Assembly: GCF_017355525.1 (NCBI RefSeq)
Contig: NZ_CP067395.1
Span: 2,542,001-2,606,000, forward strand
From: Lysobacter enzymogenes
Lineage (GTDB): Bacteria; Pseudomonadota; Gammaproteobacteria; Xanthomonadales; Xanthomonadaceae
DNA: 64,000 bases
Reading direction: 5' to 3'
Position 1 is the stretch's first letter. Every line of letters starts with the position of its first letter. The notes beneath the pieces are model-generated. The model was not told the DNA's origin. It saw only the letters and a list, made by a program, of their open reading frames with translations, and ran no database searches. Positions 12,501 through 20,867 of the stretch are shown piece by piece. The translations under genes and the position numbers were made by a program.

Positions 12501-14696
12501 GTTGAACGCGCGCGTCTGCCCGGCCTGCGCGGCGAAGCTCAAGCGCGCGTTCTGGCCGCGCCGGTCGAGCGCCACCGGCACCGCGGTATCGGCGGTCAGA
12601 GCCACCGTCAGATCGGCGCTGAGCGTGGCCTTGAACGCGACCGTGCGGTCGCCGGAACTCGGCGGTATCACCACCGCGCTGTAGTTGCCGGCCGGCAGGT
12701 TGGGCAGGTTGAGATCGCAGCCGTTGTACTGCGCGTAGCAGTACTCGTAGGCCAGCTGGGTGCCGTCGGGTCGGTAGACGTAGACCGTTGCGTAGCTGGT
12801 GCTGCCCGGCGTCAGCAGGTCGCTGATGCCCAGGCCGAGGTTCGCGCCCTGCTCGGCGCTGAAACCGAAATAGACGTTCTGGCCCGGCGTGGCGGTGGCG
12901 AACTCGCCGCTGCCCTGGCCCGGCAGCACTTCGCCGGTTTCGCCGGAGACCAAGGCCAGCTGCACGGTCGCGGTCTCGCCGTAATACGGATCGACATAGA
13001 TTTGATAGCCGCCGCTCGCCGGCAACTTGGCCAGGTTCAAGGTCAGCCCGGCCTTGCTGTTGCCTTGTTGCAGCACGCTGCCGTCGGGCTTGTACACGGT
13101 GTAGTAGACGTCGCGGTTGGCCGGCACGGTCGTCTGGCCGGCGACGTTGAAGGCGTAGGTCTGGCCGGCCTGCGCGGCGAAGCTCAGGCGGCCGTTCTGG
13201 CCGCGCCGCGACAGCGACAGCGACGCCGGCGCGTCGGCGCTCAGCGGCAGCACGAGGTCGGCGCTCAACGTCGCCTTGAGCGAAAGCAGGCGTTGGCCGT
13301 CGGACGTCGGCGTCAGCACCAGGGTGTAAGGGCCGGAGATGCTGAGGCTCGGCAGATTGAGATCGCAGCCGCCGTTGTTGGCGTAGCAATAGTCGTAGGT
13401 CAGCTGGCTGCCGTCGGGACGGTACACCGCGGCCTGCACCGAACTGGTCGAGCCTGGCGTCAGCAGGTCGCTGAGGCCGACGCCGAGGTTGTCGCCGGCG
13501 GCGACGTCGATGACGTAGCGCTTGCTCTGGTACGCGGTCGCGGTGGCGACCGCGAGCGGTTCGGCCTGGGTGGTCAGGGTCGCGTTCTTTTCCCAGCCGA
13601 GGTTCCACGCCATCGGCGCGCTCGGCTTGAGCAGCAGCAGATGCAAACCGGCGCCGAGTCGCGGCAGATGCGCACTCGGCGCGCTGGCGCTGGCGCTGCC
13701 GGTCAGCAGTTGGCGGTTGTCGGGGCCGTACAGACTGTAGGCGACGGTGCCGCTGGCGATGCCGGCGAACTGCAGGCTGGTGAGGTCTCGGCCCGGCGCT
13801 TCGAGCAACAACGCGATCTGTTGATTGGCGACCGTGGTCTCCAACGCGCGCGCGGCTGCGTCCAAGGTCAGCCGTCCGCCGTTGACGACATCGGCGGCAG
13901 TAACGCCGGCCGGCACCACAACGAACTCATCCGCGCTCTGCGCGCTGCCGTACGGCGTGCTGACGGTGATCTTGCCGCTGCCGGCGCGCACCGGCACCGG
14001 GAACGTCAGCTGGGTCTGGCTCGAAGTGCCCGGCACCGCGATGCGGTCGCCGAGCAGCACGCGGGTCAGGTCCGGCGCCGGATACAGACGCTGGCCGGTC
14101 ACCGTGACCTGCGTTCCGGCGACGCCGATCAGCGGCGACACACTCGTTATCTGCGGCGGCTGCGCGTCTTCGTCGACGACGAAGTCGGCCGGGCCCGACA
14201 CGGTCTGCGTTCCCACCGTCACCGTCAGCGGACCGGTGCTCGCGCCCGCCGGCACCGTCACTTTCAGTTCGGTCAGCGTCGCCGACGTCACCGTCGCCGC
14301 GACGCCGTTGAAGCGCACGACGTTGTCGCCCGCGGTCGTGCTGAAACCTTGTCCCTGAATCGTCACCGCCACGCCGGTCGCGCCGCGCGCCGGCACGAAC
14401 GAGAACACCGCCACCTGGCCCGCGGCCAGGCGTTCGATCTTCAGCAGATTGCCGACCTTGTCGTAGACGTAGCGCGCGCTCTCGCCCGACTGCTCGTTGA
14501 CCATCACCACCAGGCGGCCGTTGTCGTCGTAGACGTATTTGGCCGCCAGCGCCAGCGAGCCGCTGACCAACAGCGCCAGGCCCAGCACGATCGCCCAGCC
14601 GCGCGAGAGAAGGCCGAAGCGCCGACGCGACCAACGCGCCTCGCGCTGCGACCGCGCGCCCGAACCGGTACGGGCAAGATCCACACGCTGTTCCAT
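6528..14696 (-). CDS. Giant secreted protein: YD repeat, two IPT/TIG domains and eleven ~213-residue tandem repeats
   Basis: The protein has 2722 residues, starting at the ATG at 14694-14696 with GGAG eight bases upstream. A basic N-terminus and a hydrophobic segment (about residues 35-52) form a signal or anchor. Directly after it come two YD-like motifs ([18 protein letters not shown]), the hallmark of RHS repeats, then two IPT/TIG immunoglobulin-like domains (about 85-265). The rest is eleven tandem units that each contain a YRPNGTQL strand, a Cys pair seven residues apart (as in CYAQYNGC), NLPAGTYS, and a second half with [11 protein letters not shown]. Each half resembles a pre-peptidase C-terminal (PPC) beta-sandwich. 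The protein is probably an elongated surface or envelope fibre. Position between the lipoprotein and RHS genes suggests that the three products act together. No enzymatic motif was seen. Confidence 0.85.
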   Translation of the reverse strand: MEQRVDLARTGSGARSQREARWSRRRFGLLSRGWAIVLGLALLVSGSLALAAKYVYDDNGRLVVMVNEQSGESARYVYDKVGNLLKIERLAAGQVAVFSFVPARGATGVAVTIQGQGFSTTAGDNVVRFNGVAATVTSATLTELKVTVPAGASTGPLTVTVGTQTVSGPADFVVDEDAQPPQITSVSPLIGVAGTQVTVTGQRLYPAPDLTRVLLGDRIAVPGTSSQTQLTFPVPVRAGSGKITVSTPYGSAQSADEFVVVPAGVTAADVVNGGRLTLDAAARALETTVANQQIALLLEAPGRDLTSLQFAGIASGTVAYSLYGPDNRQLLTGSASASAPSAHLPRLGAGLHLLLLKPSAPMAWNLGWEKNATLTTQAEPLAVATATAYQSKRYVIDVAAGDNLGVGLSDLLTPGSTSSVQAAVYRPDGSQLTYDYCYANNGGCDLNLPSLSISGPYTLVLTPTSDGQRLLSLKATLSADLVLPLSADAPASLSLSRRGQNGRLSFAAQAGQTYAFNVAGQTTVPANRDVYYTVYKPDGSVLQQGNSKAGLTLNLAKLPASGGYQIYVDPYYGETATVQLALVSGETGEVLPGQGSGEFATATPGQNVYFGFSAEQGANLGLGISDLLTPGSTSYATVYVYRPDGTQLAYEYCYAQYNGCDLNLPNLPAGNYSAVVIPPSSGDRTVAFKATLSADLTVALTADTAVPVALDRRGQNARLSFAAQAGQTRAFNVSAQTTAPASRDVYYTVYKPDGTVLQQGNTRAALTLNLPNLPATGNYYVFMDPGQGETAAAQIKLVSGVVGGPDPGGSLGEFETQTPGQNVYFSFPAKQGDQLGLALSDLLTPGTTSGATLYVYRPNGTQLSYEYCYAQNNGCDLNLTIPTDGTYNVTVTPPASGAQTMAFKATLSTDQTATLAINAPLNLDLTKRGENARLRFVAEAGQTFAFNVSGQTTLPANRDVYYYVNKPDGTVLQQGSARTSLTQNLRNLPVAGQYEVFVDPYYGETAKMQAVLLPGETGTVQLGAEPRNFATQVAGQNIYFGFSAEQGANLGLGLSDLLTPGTTSGATMYVYRPNGTQLTYQNCYAQYNGCELNLANLPAGDYTVMVAPPSGAATMSFQAVLSADLNGTVSVDTPVDLVLDRRGQNARIKFAAEAGQTFAFNVAGQTSDPAARDVTYTVYKPDGSSLQTGTARTGLTLNLRNLPASGDYLVFVDPYYGAKTSARLSLVSGQSQTIPPDGDPGSFITQTPGQNAYFTFTAEQGANLGIGLTDFVTPGTTSSATVYVYRPNGTQLTYEYCYAQYAGCDLDLVNLPAGTYSVTVVPPSSGASTMSFNAVISADLVATLAPNAPLSLNLARRGQNGRLNFAGAAGQTVAVNASNILTSPAVRNVYYTVYKPDGSTLAQTYSTTGLSLNLPNLPATGQYTLFVDPDYGNSATSQVELDTGEGLTIGGAPAEYSSAAPWQRAYFTFTVEQGANLGLGLSDVVTPGSTSYVGLYVYRPNGTQLAYEYCYAQYNGCDIDLPNLPAGTYSVVAVPPSGGNGTMSFKTHLTPDLAATLAPNVPLNLNIAQRAQNGRLSFAGTAGQTVAVNVSNIAVAPTVRNVYYTVYKPDGSTLTSTYSTSGLSLNLSNLPATGQYTLFVDADYGMTSTAQVELDTGDGLSVGGAPAEYSSAAPWQRAYFTFTAEQGANLGLGLSDLVTPGSTNNVALYVYRPNGTQLASENCYAQYNGCEIDLPNLPAGTYSIIAVPPSGATGTMSFKTTLSPDVAGTLSANAPLNLNLAQRGQNARLSFAGTAGQTVAVNASNIVTAPGVRNVYYTVYKPDGATLLSSYSTTGLSLNLPNLPTSGQYTLFVDPEYGNTATSQVELDTGDGLSVGGAPAEYSSAAPWQRAYFTFSVEQGANLGLGLSDLVTPGSTNNVALYVYRPNGTQLVYENCYAQYGGCEIDLPNLPAGTYSIIAVPPSGTAGTMSFKTTLSPDVAGSLSPNVPLNLDIAKRGQNARLNFAGTAGQTVAVNVSNIAVAPTVRNVYYTVYKPDGSSLLSSYSTSGLSLNLPNLPATGQYTLFVDADYGMTSTAQVELDTGDGLSVGGAPAEYSSAAPWQRAYFTFTVAQGANLGLGLSDLVTPGSTNNVGLYVYRPNGTQLVYENCYAQYNGCEIDLPNLPAGTYSAIVVPPSGPSGTMSFKTTLSADVAGTLTPNAPLNLDIAQRGQNARLSFAGTAGQTVAVNISNIAVAPTVRNVYYTVYKPDGSSLLSSYSTSGLSLNLANLPVSGQYTLFVDADYGMTSTAQVELDTGDGLSVDGAPAEYSSAASWQRAYYTVAVAQGANLGLGLSDLLTPGSTNNVTLYVYRPNGTQLAYENCYAQYGGCEIDLPNLPAGTYSIIAVPPSGAAGTMSFKTTLSADVAATLAPDAPISLNLGRRGQNGRFAFAGAVGQNLAIKASNLAIAPTVRNVYYTVYKPDGSLLQQSYATNGLAINLASLPVAGQYSLFVDADYGMTSSSRLELSSGAGLSVDGAVVSHTSAAAWDRSYYTVAVAQGASLGLGLSDLVTPGSTSNVALYVYRPNGTLLVSENCYAQYGGCELDLPNLPAGTYSIFAVPPSGGDGTASYKVTLSRDATGTLSLATPFTLALNRAGQNAALNLAATAGQSLTLTVASQTTDPANRDVYYSVYRPGGALFKQTYTRTGTAMTLPNLPDSGNYLVQVDANYGAKVGAQLTVTSP
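6540..13520 (-). repeat. Eleven tandem in-frame repeats of 639-648 bp
   Basis: A landmark codon at the Cys pair recurs at about 6952, 7591, 8230, 8869, 9508, 10147, 10786, 11428, 12073, 12718 and 13366. The first six intervals are exactly 639 bp; the later ones are 642, 645, 645 and 648 bp. The units between about 7200 and 10400 are the most alike, including long identical stretches. This is the signature of recent unequal crossing-over in the 3' half of the gene and of older, diverged units near its 5' end. The copy number may vary between strains or be collapsed in short-read assemblies. Confidence 0.9.
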
Positions 14697-14755
14697 GACG
14701 CTCTCTCCAAGCGCAACCCGGTCCGACCGGGCTTCCTGAGGGGTCGATCGATCTG

Positions 14756-14776
14756 CCGCCGGCGTTCCGCCGGCGG
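14756..14776. other. Hairpin between the lipoprotein and giant-repeat genes
   Basis: Nine-base arms CCGCCGGCG (14756-14764) and CGCCGGCGG (14768-14776) are separated by three bases. No T-run follows on the minus strand, so it is not a normal intrinsic terminator for this operon. It could adjust the ratio of the lipoprotein to the giant protein by mRNA processing or partial attenuation; that is inference. Confidence 0.5.
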
Positions 14777-14808
14777 GTTTACCGCGGTCTTGCATCGCCC
14801 GCCGGCGT

Positions 14809-15333
14809 TTACGCGCCGGCCGGCGCCGGCGCGGCCGCCGGCTTGGGCCGCGCGCCGTCCGGCAGCGTCTGCGTCACTTCGATTTCCTGCCGCCCCGCAG
14901 GCTTGCCGGCGATCGCCACTTCCATCACGTAGCGGCCCAGCGCCCATGCGCCCGCGCCTTGCTTGACGAATTCCAGGTTGGTCGTCGCCGCGCCGCTCAA
15001 GGTCAGGTCGGTGTTCTGCTCGCCGACCACCTGGCCGTTGCTCATCTCGATCAGCTTGACCGACACCGGCACGCTCTTGGCCGAACCCTGGGTGCGCAGC
15101 GAGGCGATGATCTTCTCGTCGGGCAGGAACTGGGTCAGCGGCACCACCGTGCCGTCGGGGTTCGGCGTCACGCCGACATCGAGCGCGAACAACGTCAGCT
15201 CAGGCGCTTTGGCCGGCGCGGCCGCGCTCGCCGTCGCGGCGGCGGCCTGCGGTTCGGCGGCCTTCTGGCCGCAACCCACGCTCAGCGCCGCGCACACCAG
15301 CGCCGCCGGCACCATCCATCCGATCTTGTTCAT
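14809..15333 (-). CDS. Lipoprotein, first gene of the RHS module
   Basis: The protein has 174 residues. The start is the ATG at 15331-15333 (AGGATGG about eight bases upstream); a longer frame upstream would spoil the signal peptide. A hydrophobic signal ends in lipobox LSVGC (Cys21), followed by an Ala-rich linker and a compact domain beginning LTLFALDVGVTPNPDGT and ending with a Pro/Ala-rich tail. The domain alternates short beta-strand-like segments (SVKLIEMSNGQVVGE, RYVMEVAIAG), suggesting a small beta-sandwich. The family is not recognised. It lies 112 bp upstream of the giant repeat gene on the same strand and has a truncated paralogue at the window's left edge, so it looks like a fixed component of this module, possibly an outer-membrane anchor or assembly factor. 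Confidence 0.8.
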   Translation of the reverse strand: MNKIGWMVPAALVCAALSVGCGQKAAEPQAAAATASAAAPAKAPELTLFALDVGVTPNPDGTVVPLTQFLPDEKIIASLRTQGSAKSVPVSVKLIEMSNGQVVGEQNTDLTLSGAATTNLEFVKQGAGAWALGRYVMEVAIAGKPAGRQEIEVTQTLPDGARPKPAAAPAPAGA

Positions 15334-16122
15334 GCACTTCCCATCCTGCTGTCGATATCGCCGAATCCCGCGGCTCTCGCCGCCACCCGGCGAACGGCCG
15401 ATGCCGTCCGCCGCAAACTTCCTGTTCCCGCACGGCCAGCGACGCATGTTCGGAGCATCGCGACGCTTCCCGCGCGACGCGCGAGCGCTGCGCGATCGAG
15501 CGCCCGCAACTCACCCGGCCCCGCTGTTTACACGCGCAACCCGAGCCAAACGGCTCACCGATCGCAGCGGCGAATCGCGCGTCGCGACAACCGCGCGCAG
15601 CGATGCGCCCGCCCGAAAGCGGCGTCGCGGCCTCGCTATGAACCCCCTAACCCAAACGATTGTCGACGGCTATGACGCTCCATCCTTGAGCCACGGATCC
15701 ATCCTTTCGCGCTGGCGCGCGCCGTTGGCGATGTCGAACCACACAGACCTTCGATCTGCGCGCGGACTAATAGCAAACGGATTCGTTCATAGACAGTAAA
15801 AAAGCCTACCGGTGTGACAAGCCTCACTTAATCCGGCGAAATCGTCGCGCGCGCGGCGGAACTCGCGAAACGGCCCGCGATACGGACGGTTCGAGTCGCA
15901 AGCGGATGCGATCCGTCGCGCGACGCAACGCACAGCGCGAACTGTGCGTTGCGACGCGTATACGGATAACGGCGATCGATGCGCGCGAGTGCGCGCGATG
16001 GCGTGCGCTCGCGCGAATCCGCACGAACGTACGCGCGCTACCGCGCATGCGGCGATGGTCGGAACGATGGCGTAGCGCGGATCCGCCGGCGCGGCGGTTT
16101 CACCCGCGCCGGCGTGGCGACG
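15334..16122. other. Long non-coding region upstream of the RHS module
   Basis: No credible gene is found in these 789 bp. It holds the Clp-like promoter, a lower-GC stretch around 15740-15830, and on the other side a run of CGCG-rich sequence (15840-16090) without T-run hairpins. Long open frames here are by-products of high GC content. Confidence 0.5.
15767..15828 (-). promoter_or_regulatory. Candidate Clp/CRP-dependent promoter of the RHS module
   Basis: The sequence TGTGA-N6-TCACT at 15813-15828 matches the CRP consensus except for the last base. Clp, the CRP homologue of Xanthomonas and Lysobacter, binds the same consensus. Reading on the minus strand, a TATTAG -10-like hexamer lies at 15767-15772. 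If transcription starts near 15760, the site centre falls at about -61, the class I spacing. The -35 hexamer is poor, as expected of an activated promoter. A leader of about 430 nt to the lipoprotein ATG would result. The site is seen in the sequence; its use is inferred. Confidence 0.5.
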
Positions 16123-17268
16123 TCACTTCGCGCTCAGCGCCGGACCCGGATGGCGCTCGACCAGCTTCCACGGCACCAGCGACCACTCCGGGTATTCGCA
16201 AGCGCGCGCGACCCGGGCGAAGTACGGGCCGAGGTAGAGGCCTTGCGGGGTCAGGTACCAGATCGAGGTGCCCCAGACGCCGGGATCGGAGTAGTCGCAA
16301 CCCTCGTCGTCCTTGGGCTTGGCCATGTCGTCCGGATGCAGCCCGGTCAGCGTCTTGATCGTCCACGGCGCCAGCGTCGACTCGCGATATTCCTGCAAGC
16401 GCTTGTAGCCGGGACTGTCGTAATCGCCGTTGCCCGCGCTGCGCGGCGGCTGGCCTTTGCCGAGCCACAGCACATCCTCCAGCGCCAGTTCGCGGCCGCT
16501 GCGCAGGTCGATGGTCAACGGCGAATCGCCGAAGTCCGGATGCGCGCCGCCGCAGTAGTAGCTGCTCATCAGACTCAGGCTGAGGAAGCGGCGGTCGAGC
16601 AGGCGCGGGGTGACGGTCTGCTCGAACTCACTGTTCGGCGCGGACAGGCAGCCCAGGGCATCGACCACCGAGCGCCACAAGCGGCGGTTCAGGATTTCGT
16701 TGACGCGCGCGCGGGCCGGCGCGTCGGCGCCGGATTCGAGCGTGAACAACTCCATGCCGGTGCGCGGCTCGCGCCACCATTGCAGGCGCTGGCCCTGGAA
16801 CTGCTGGGTCTTGGTCTTCTTCAGGCTCAGTTCGCCGACGCGCAGCGCGTCGAACGCGGACGCGTCGTCGCCGATGCGGCGATAGCGCTCGCCGTCGCTG
16901 CCGGCGCGCAGCGCTTTCAGGTCCACGCGCTGCAGGCGCACCGGCAGGCTGCGCTTGCCCGCGCTCCACTGCCCTTGCAGCGCGCCGTCTTTCTCGCTCA
17001 GTTCCCAGCGTTCGCTGACGGCGTCGTCGCGGCTGCGCACTTCCAGGTGCAGGCCCTTGCCGTCGCGCTTGCCTTGCAGTTCCAGGTCGTGCAGATGCTT
17101 GAAATAGAAGTATTGGCCGTAGACCTCGGCGCCCTCGCCTTCATTCAATTGCACCGCCACCGGCAGCGTGCCGACGGTGCCGCGCCAGACTTCGGGCTGC
17201 GCGGATGCGAAGGCCGGCAGCGCCAAGGCGGCGCAACACGACAGCAGGAACGGGCGCAGGGTTTTCAT
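16123..17268 (-). CDS. Secreted RsiV/DUF3298-like protein
   Basis: The protein has 381 residues, starting at the ATG at 17266-17268 with AAGGA upstream. The signal peptide probably ends at AFASA (about residue 23). The C-terminal half contains a YYCGGAHP motif followed by a TIDLRSGRELALEDVL-like segment, the hallmark of the DUF3298/RsiV-like family, periplasmic domains best known from the Bacillus anti-sigma factor RsiV, which binds lysozyme. There is no membrane span beyond the signal and no neighbouring sigma factor, so this is an exported stand-alone member. A role in sensing or inhibiting a cell-wall enzyme is possible but not shown. The gene stands alone between the RHS module and tsaB. 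Confidence 0.7.
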   Translation of the reverse strand: MKTLRPFLLSCCAALALPAFASAQPEVWRGTVGTLPVAVQLNEGEGAEVYGQYFYFKHLHDLELQGKRDGKGLHLEVRSRDDAVSERWELSEKDGALQGQWSAGKRSLPVRLQRVDLKALRAGSDGERYRRIGDDASAFDALRVGELSLKKTKTQQFQGQRLQWWREPRTGMELFTLESGADAPARARVNEILNRRLWRSVVDALGCLSAPNSEFEQTVTPRLLDRRFLSLSLMSSYYCGGAHPDFGDSPLTIDLRSGRELALEDVLWLGKGQPPRSAGNGDYDSPGYKRLQEYRESTLAPWTIKTLTGLHPDDMAKPKDDEGCDYSDPGVWGTSIWYLTPQGLYLGPYFARVARACEYPEWSLVPWKLVERHPGPALSAK

Positions 17269-17350
17269 GGTTCGTCCTTGAGCGGGGGATTGGACGGGAG
17301 CCGTCGGTCGCAGGCGTGGCGGTAAACCACCGGCCGCGGACGGCGATGCG

Positions 17351-18070
17351 TTACGAGGAGCGCGCGCGCAGCGCGACCTGTTCGGCGATGGTCAGGGCGA
17401 CGTTGTTGCGCAGGTACGCCGGCTCGATGCGTTCGGGCGCGACGGTCTCGCCGCGCGCGTACGCGGCCGCGGCCAGGCGCGCGAGATCGGCGGCGTGCGG
17501 CAGCGCGTCGGCGTCGATCGCGGCGAAGCGCGCGCCCAGGCGCTGGCGCAGGGCGCCGTCGGTAGCGGCGAAACCGGTGCCGACGCCGAACCAGCCGTCG
17601 CCGTCGCCGGGCAGTTGCGCCGCATCCGGCGCGAGCACGGCTTCGCGGTCGAGCGCGTGCGGCTCGCCGTCGCGCAGTTCGTAGGCGGCGGTGTAGACCT
17701 CGCCCATGCGCGCGTCGATCGCGCTGAGCACGCGCTGCGGCGCGGCGCCGGCGGCCGGCGGCTGCGCGCGCAAGGCCAGCACCGCCAGGGTCGAGACCGG
17801 GATCACGGGTACATCGAGCGCCAGCGCGACGCCCTGGGCCAGGGCGATGGCCAGGCGCACGCCGGTGAACGCGCCGGGGCCGCGGCTCAGGGCCACGGCG
17901 TCGAGCTCGCGCCGCTTCACTCCGGCCTCGGCCAGCAGTTGTTCGGCCCACGGCAGCGACAGTTCGGCGTGACGGCGCGGCGCCAGTTCGAAGCGCTCGC
18001 GCACGTCGCCGTCGAGCCACAGGGCGACGGAGCAGGCTTCGGTGGAGGTTTCGAAGGCGAGGAGTTTCAT
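17351..18070 (-). CDS. tsaB: tRNA threonylcarbamoyladenosine biosynthesis protein TsaB
   Basis: The protein has 239 residues, starting at the ATG at 18068-18070. It begins MKLLAFETSTEACSVAL, the ASKHA-type phosphate-1 loop of the YeaZ/TsaB family, and has the RGPGAFTGVRLAIALAQG motif of the family near residues 68-85. TsaB is the scaffold of the TsaB-TsaD-TsaE complex that transfers threonylcarbamoyl to A37 of ANN-decoding tRNAs in the cytoplasm. The length is as expected. A YoaA-like helicase gene lies two genes upstream; in E. coli yoaA and tsaB are also adjacent, so the neighbourhood is conserved apart from the inserted VOC gene. Confidence 0.93.
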   Translation of the reverse strand: MKLLAFETSTEACSVALWLDGDVRERFELAPRRHAELSLPWAEQLLAEAGVKRRELDAVALSRGPGAFTGVRLAIALAQGVALALDVPVIPVSTLAVLALRAQPPAAGAAPQRVLSAIDARMGEVYTAAYELRDGEPHALDREAVLAPDAAQLPGDGDGWFGVGTGFAATDGALRQRLGARFAAIDADALPHAADLARLAAAAYARGETVAPERIEPAYLRNNVALTIAEQVALRARSS

Positions 18071-18137
18071 CGGGCGATTATCGCGCGGATGGGCGTGGGT
18101 GGCGTGATTGGGGCGGTGGGCGGGGCTTGTTCGTGTC

Positions 18138-18240
18138 GTCGTTCCCGCGGAAGCGGGCTCCGCTTTACTGCTGAGCCGAACATCGAAATCGCGGCGTTCT
18201 CGCACGAAAAGCCCTGGATTCCCGCTTTCGCGGGAATGAC
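18138..18240. repeat. REP-like palindromic element (TTCCCGC...GCGGGAA type)
   Basis: Two facing copies of a motif with core TTCCCGCG-AAGCGGG are found at 18138-18157 and 18221-18240, the second ending CGCGGGAATGAC. They enclose about 60 bases between the VOC and tsaB genes. Related motifs recur at 43801-44139. Such elements are common dispersed extragenic palindromes. Confidence 0.75.
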
Positions 18241-18298
18241 GGTAGGGAGGGTCGCCGAAAATCGGAGGAACGACGGCATCGCCCTTTGAGCAGCCGCC

Positions 18299-18709
18299 TC
18301 AGTACCCCGCCGCCGGCTCCCACAGTTCCAGCAAGCCGCCTTCCGGATCCAGCGCATAGCCGAACTTGCCCTGCTCGGACTCCTCGTACCGGTCCAGCAC
18401 CTGGCAGCCTTCCTCGCGCAGCCCCTGCAGCGTCGCCTGCAGATCGTCCACGCGCAGGTTCAGCATGTAGGGCTTGTCGCTGGGCTTGAAGTACTCGCTG
18501 TCCTCGCCGAACGGCGCCCATACCGTGACCGCGTCGCTGCCGGTGTCGGCGCGGCGCCAGCGCAGCAGCGCGCCGCCCCAGCCCTGCACGTCCAGGTCGA
18601 GATGGCGCTGGTACCACTGCGCCAGCGCGGCCGGGTCGCGCGCCTTGAAGAACACTCCGCCCAATCCGTGCACGCGCGGCTTGCGCGCCGCCGGTTCCTG
18701 TTCGCTCAT
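18299..18709 (-). CDS. VOC-family (glyoxalase/bleomycin-resistance fold) protein
   Basis: The protein has 136 residues. The start is the ATG at 18707-18709, chosen over one nine codons upstream because a strong GGAGG lies eight bases before it. It shows the VOC pattern: VHGLGGVFFKARDPAALAQWYQRHLDL at the N-terminus, LNLRVDDL in the middle and FGYALDPEGGLLELWEPA at the C-terminus with a metal-ligand-like Glu. VOC proteins bind a metal and act as lyases, dioxygenases or resistance proteins; the substrate cannot be told here. It lies 27 bp downstream of the helicase gene and is probably cotranscribed. Confidence 0.8.
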   Translation of the reverse strand: MSEQEPAARKPRVHGLGGVFFKARDPAALAQWYQRHLDLDVQGWGGALLRWRRADTGSDAVTVWAPFGEDSEYFKPSDKPYMLNLRVDDLQATLQGLREEGCQVLDRYEESEQGKFGYALDPEGGLLELWEPAAGY

Positions 18710-18736
18710 GGCCTGCCCCTCCAGCGTCGACCGCAT

Positions 18737-20860
18737 TCAGCGGTAGTAGTAGTCCTCGCCGTCGCGCGCGGACGAGGCCGATTCTAGGGCCAAGGGACGG
18801 CCGGCGAAGAAGTCGGCGACGTCCTCGACCCGGCGGCTGCGCGGCAGCGGCGGCAGCGAGTCCAGGAAGGTGCGGCCGTAGCTCTTGCTGTGCAGGCGCG
18901 GGTCGCACAGCACCAGCACGCCGCGATCGCTTTCGCTGCGGATCAGCCGGCCGGCGCCCTGCTTCAGCGCGATCACCGCCTGCGGCAGCTGTTCGTCGCG
19001 GAACGGGTTGCCGCCGCGGCGGCGGATCGCGTCCAGGCGCGCCTCGAACACCGGGTCGTCGGGCGCGGCGAACGGCAGCTTGTCGATGACCACCACGCTC
19101 AGCGCCTCGCCGGCCACGTCCACGCCCTCGCGGAAACTCGCCGCGCCGAGCAGCACGCCGTTGCCGGACGCGCGGAAGCGCTCCAGCAGCACGTGCCGCG
19201 GCGCCTCGCCCTGGACGAACAGCGGCCACGGCCCGTCCTTGAGCAGTTCGGCGGTCTCGCGCAGCGCGCGGTGCGAGGCGAACAGCACGAAGGCGCGGCC
19301 GCCGGAGGCTTCCAGCACCGGCCGCAGGCGTTCGACCATGGCCTCGTTGTAATGGCGCACGACCGGATCGGGCAGCCCTTGCGGCAGATACATCAAGGCT
19401 TGCGTGGCCCAGTCGAACGGGCTCGGCGCGAGCAAGGTCTTCGGCTCGAACAGGCCGAGCTTGCGCGCGTAGTGCTGGAAATTGCCGCCGACGGTCAGCG
19501 TGGCCGAGGTGAACACCCAGGCCGCGCGCGAACGTTCGCGGTGCGCGGCCAGCGGCCCGGCCACGTCGAGCGGGGTGCGGCTGAGGCGGAAACCGCGCGC
19601 GGTCAGCTCGTACCACAGCACGCTGCCGTCGCGGCCTTCCGGCGGCGTCTGCGCTTCGGCGGCTTCCTGCGCGGCGGCGAACGCGTCCTGGTTCTCGGCC
19701 TCGGCCGGAATCTCCTCGCGCCGCGGCGGCGAGAAATCGTCGTCTTCCTCGGGCTCCGGCGGCGGACGCGGCACCGGCGCGCCGCGCCAGCGGGCGAGCC
19801 GTTCGATGAACTCCGCCGCGCGCGCGTGGCAGCTGTCGAAGCCCGGCGCGGCGCCGCGCAGCGGTTCCAGCGCGTCGCGCAGATTGGCCAGCGCCGCTTC
19901 CAGGTTGTCGAACGCGTCCTCGACCGCCGGCACTTCGCCGGCGCGGCGGCGGGTGCCGCGCACCGGCAGTTCGTCCATCGCCGTGCGCAGCACGCGCACC
20001 GAATGCTCCAGGTCGCGCGCCGGCACCTGCAGGCTCGCCAGCGCGCCGGTCACGCTCTTGCATTCGGCCAGCGCGTCGCGCGCCAGTTCCACCAGCGGCC
20101 GCGCGCTGATCGCCTCGCCGAAGAACTGCGCGGCCAGCTCGGGCAGCTGGTGCGCCTCGTCGATCACGAACGCCTGCGCGCCCGGCAGGATTTCGCCGAA
20201 GCCTTCCTGCTTCAGCGCCAGATCGGCGAGCAGCAGATGATGGTTGACCACCACCACGTCGGCCGCCTGCGCGCGCTGGCGCGCCTGGACCACGAAGCAG
20301 TCGGCGTAGAACGGGCATTCGCTGCCGAGGCAGTTCTCCGCGGTCGAGGTCACCATCGGCAGCAGCGGCGATTCTTCCGGCAGCGCTTCGAGTTCGGCCA
20401 AGTCACCCAGGCGGGTGCGCCCGGACCAGGCGACGATGCGCTGGAACTGCGCGGCCAGATCGCGCGAGGAGAACTTCGGCTCGCCCTTGGCCTGCTCCAC
20501 GCGATAGCGGCACAGATAATTCGCGCGGCCCTTCAGCAGCGCGGTCTTCAAGCCCACGCCGAGCGCATCGCGCACCCGCGGCAGGTCGCGGTGATAGAGC
20601 TGGTCCTGCAGCGCGCGGGTGCCGGTGGAGACGATGGTCTTCAGCCCCGACAGCAGCGCCGGCACCAGATAGGCGAAGGTCTTGCCGGTGCCGGTGCCGG
20701 CCTCGGCCAGCAGGGTCTCGCGGCTTTCGAACGCGTCGGCGATCGCCGCGGTCAGATCCTGCTGGGCCGGCCGCGGGGCGAAGGTTTCGAGCTTGCGCGC
20801 GATCTCGCCGCCGTCGCTCAGCGCGGCCCGACTGGCGACGCCGAGGCGACTGGGATCCAT
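18737..20860 (-). CDS. yoaA: YoaA/DinG-type Fe-S ATP-dependent DNA helicase
   Basis: The protein has 707 residues. Walker A AGTGTGKT lies at residues 54-61 and the DEAH box at 234-237. Four cysteines (117, 177, 182, 188) are placed as in the XPD/DinG 4Fe-4S cluster. Helicase C-terminal motifs include VFTSATL, LLGAASFREGVDV and QGAGRLIRS. Family members unwind 5'-to-3' and help in DNA repair; YoaA works with the chi subunit of DNA polymerase III in E. coli. The closeness of tsaB favours the YoaA name over DinG. An acidic and proline-rich insert (about residues 360-410, with PPPEPEEDDDFSPP) sits between the helicase halves and is unusual. The start is seven bases after the lpoP-like stop. Confidence 0.9.
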   Translation of the reverse strand: MDPSRLGVASRAALSDGGEIARKLETFAPRPAQQDLTAAIADAFESRETLLAEAGTGTGKTFAYLVPALLSGLKTIVSTGTRALQDQLYHRDLPRVRDALGVGLKTALLKGRANYLCRYRVEQAKGEPKFSSRDLAAQFQRIVAWSGRTRLGDLAELEALPEESPLLPMVTSTAENCLGSECPFYADCFVVQARQRAQAADVVVVNHHLLLADLALKQEGFGEILPGAQAFVIDEAHQLPELAAQFFGEAISARPLVELARDALAECKSVTGALASLQVPARDLEHSVRVLRTAMDELPVRGTRRRAGEVPAVEDAFDNLEAALANLRDALEPLRGAAPGFDSCHARAAEFIERLARWRGAPVPRPPPEPEEDDDFSPPRREEIPAEAENQDAFAAAQEAAEAQTPPEGRDGSVLWYELTARGFRLSRTPLDVAGPLAAHRERSRAAWVFTSATLTVGGNFQHYARKLGLFEPKTLLAPSPFDWATQALMYLPQGLPDPVVRHYNEAMVERLRPVLEASGGRAFVLFASHRALRETAELLKDGPWPLFVQGEAPRHVLLERFRASGNGVLLGAASFREGVDVAGEALSVVVIDKLPFAAPDDPVFEARLDAIRRRGGNPFRDEQLPQAVIALKQGAGRLIRSESDRGVLVLCDPRLHSKSYGRTFLDSLPPLPRSRRVEDVADFFAGRPLALESASSARDGEDYYYR

Positions 20861-20867
20861 CGGCGTG

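Noticed and set aside
6540..13520. Regular repeats that could suggest a CRISPR array or satellite DNA.
   Set aside because: The period is 639-648 bp, the repeats are in frame throughout one gene and there are no short spacers.
755..14966. Very long plus-strand and alternative minus-strand open frames across the RHS module (up to about 3240 codons).
   Set aside because: They are by-products of high GC and of in-frame repeats: Arg/Ala/Val-rich, without domains, and antisense or frame-shifted to genes with clear RHS, IPT and PPC-like features.
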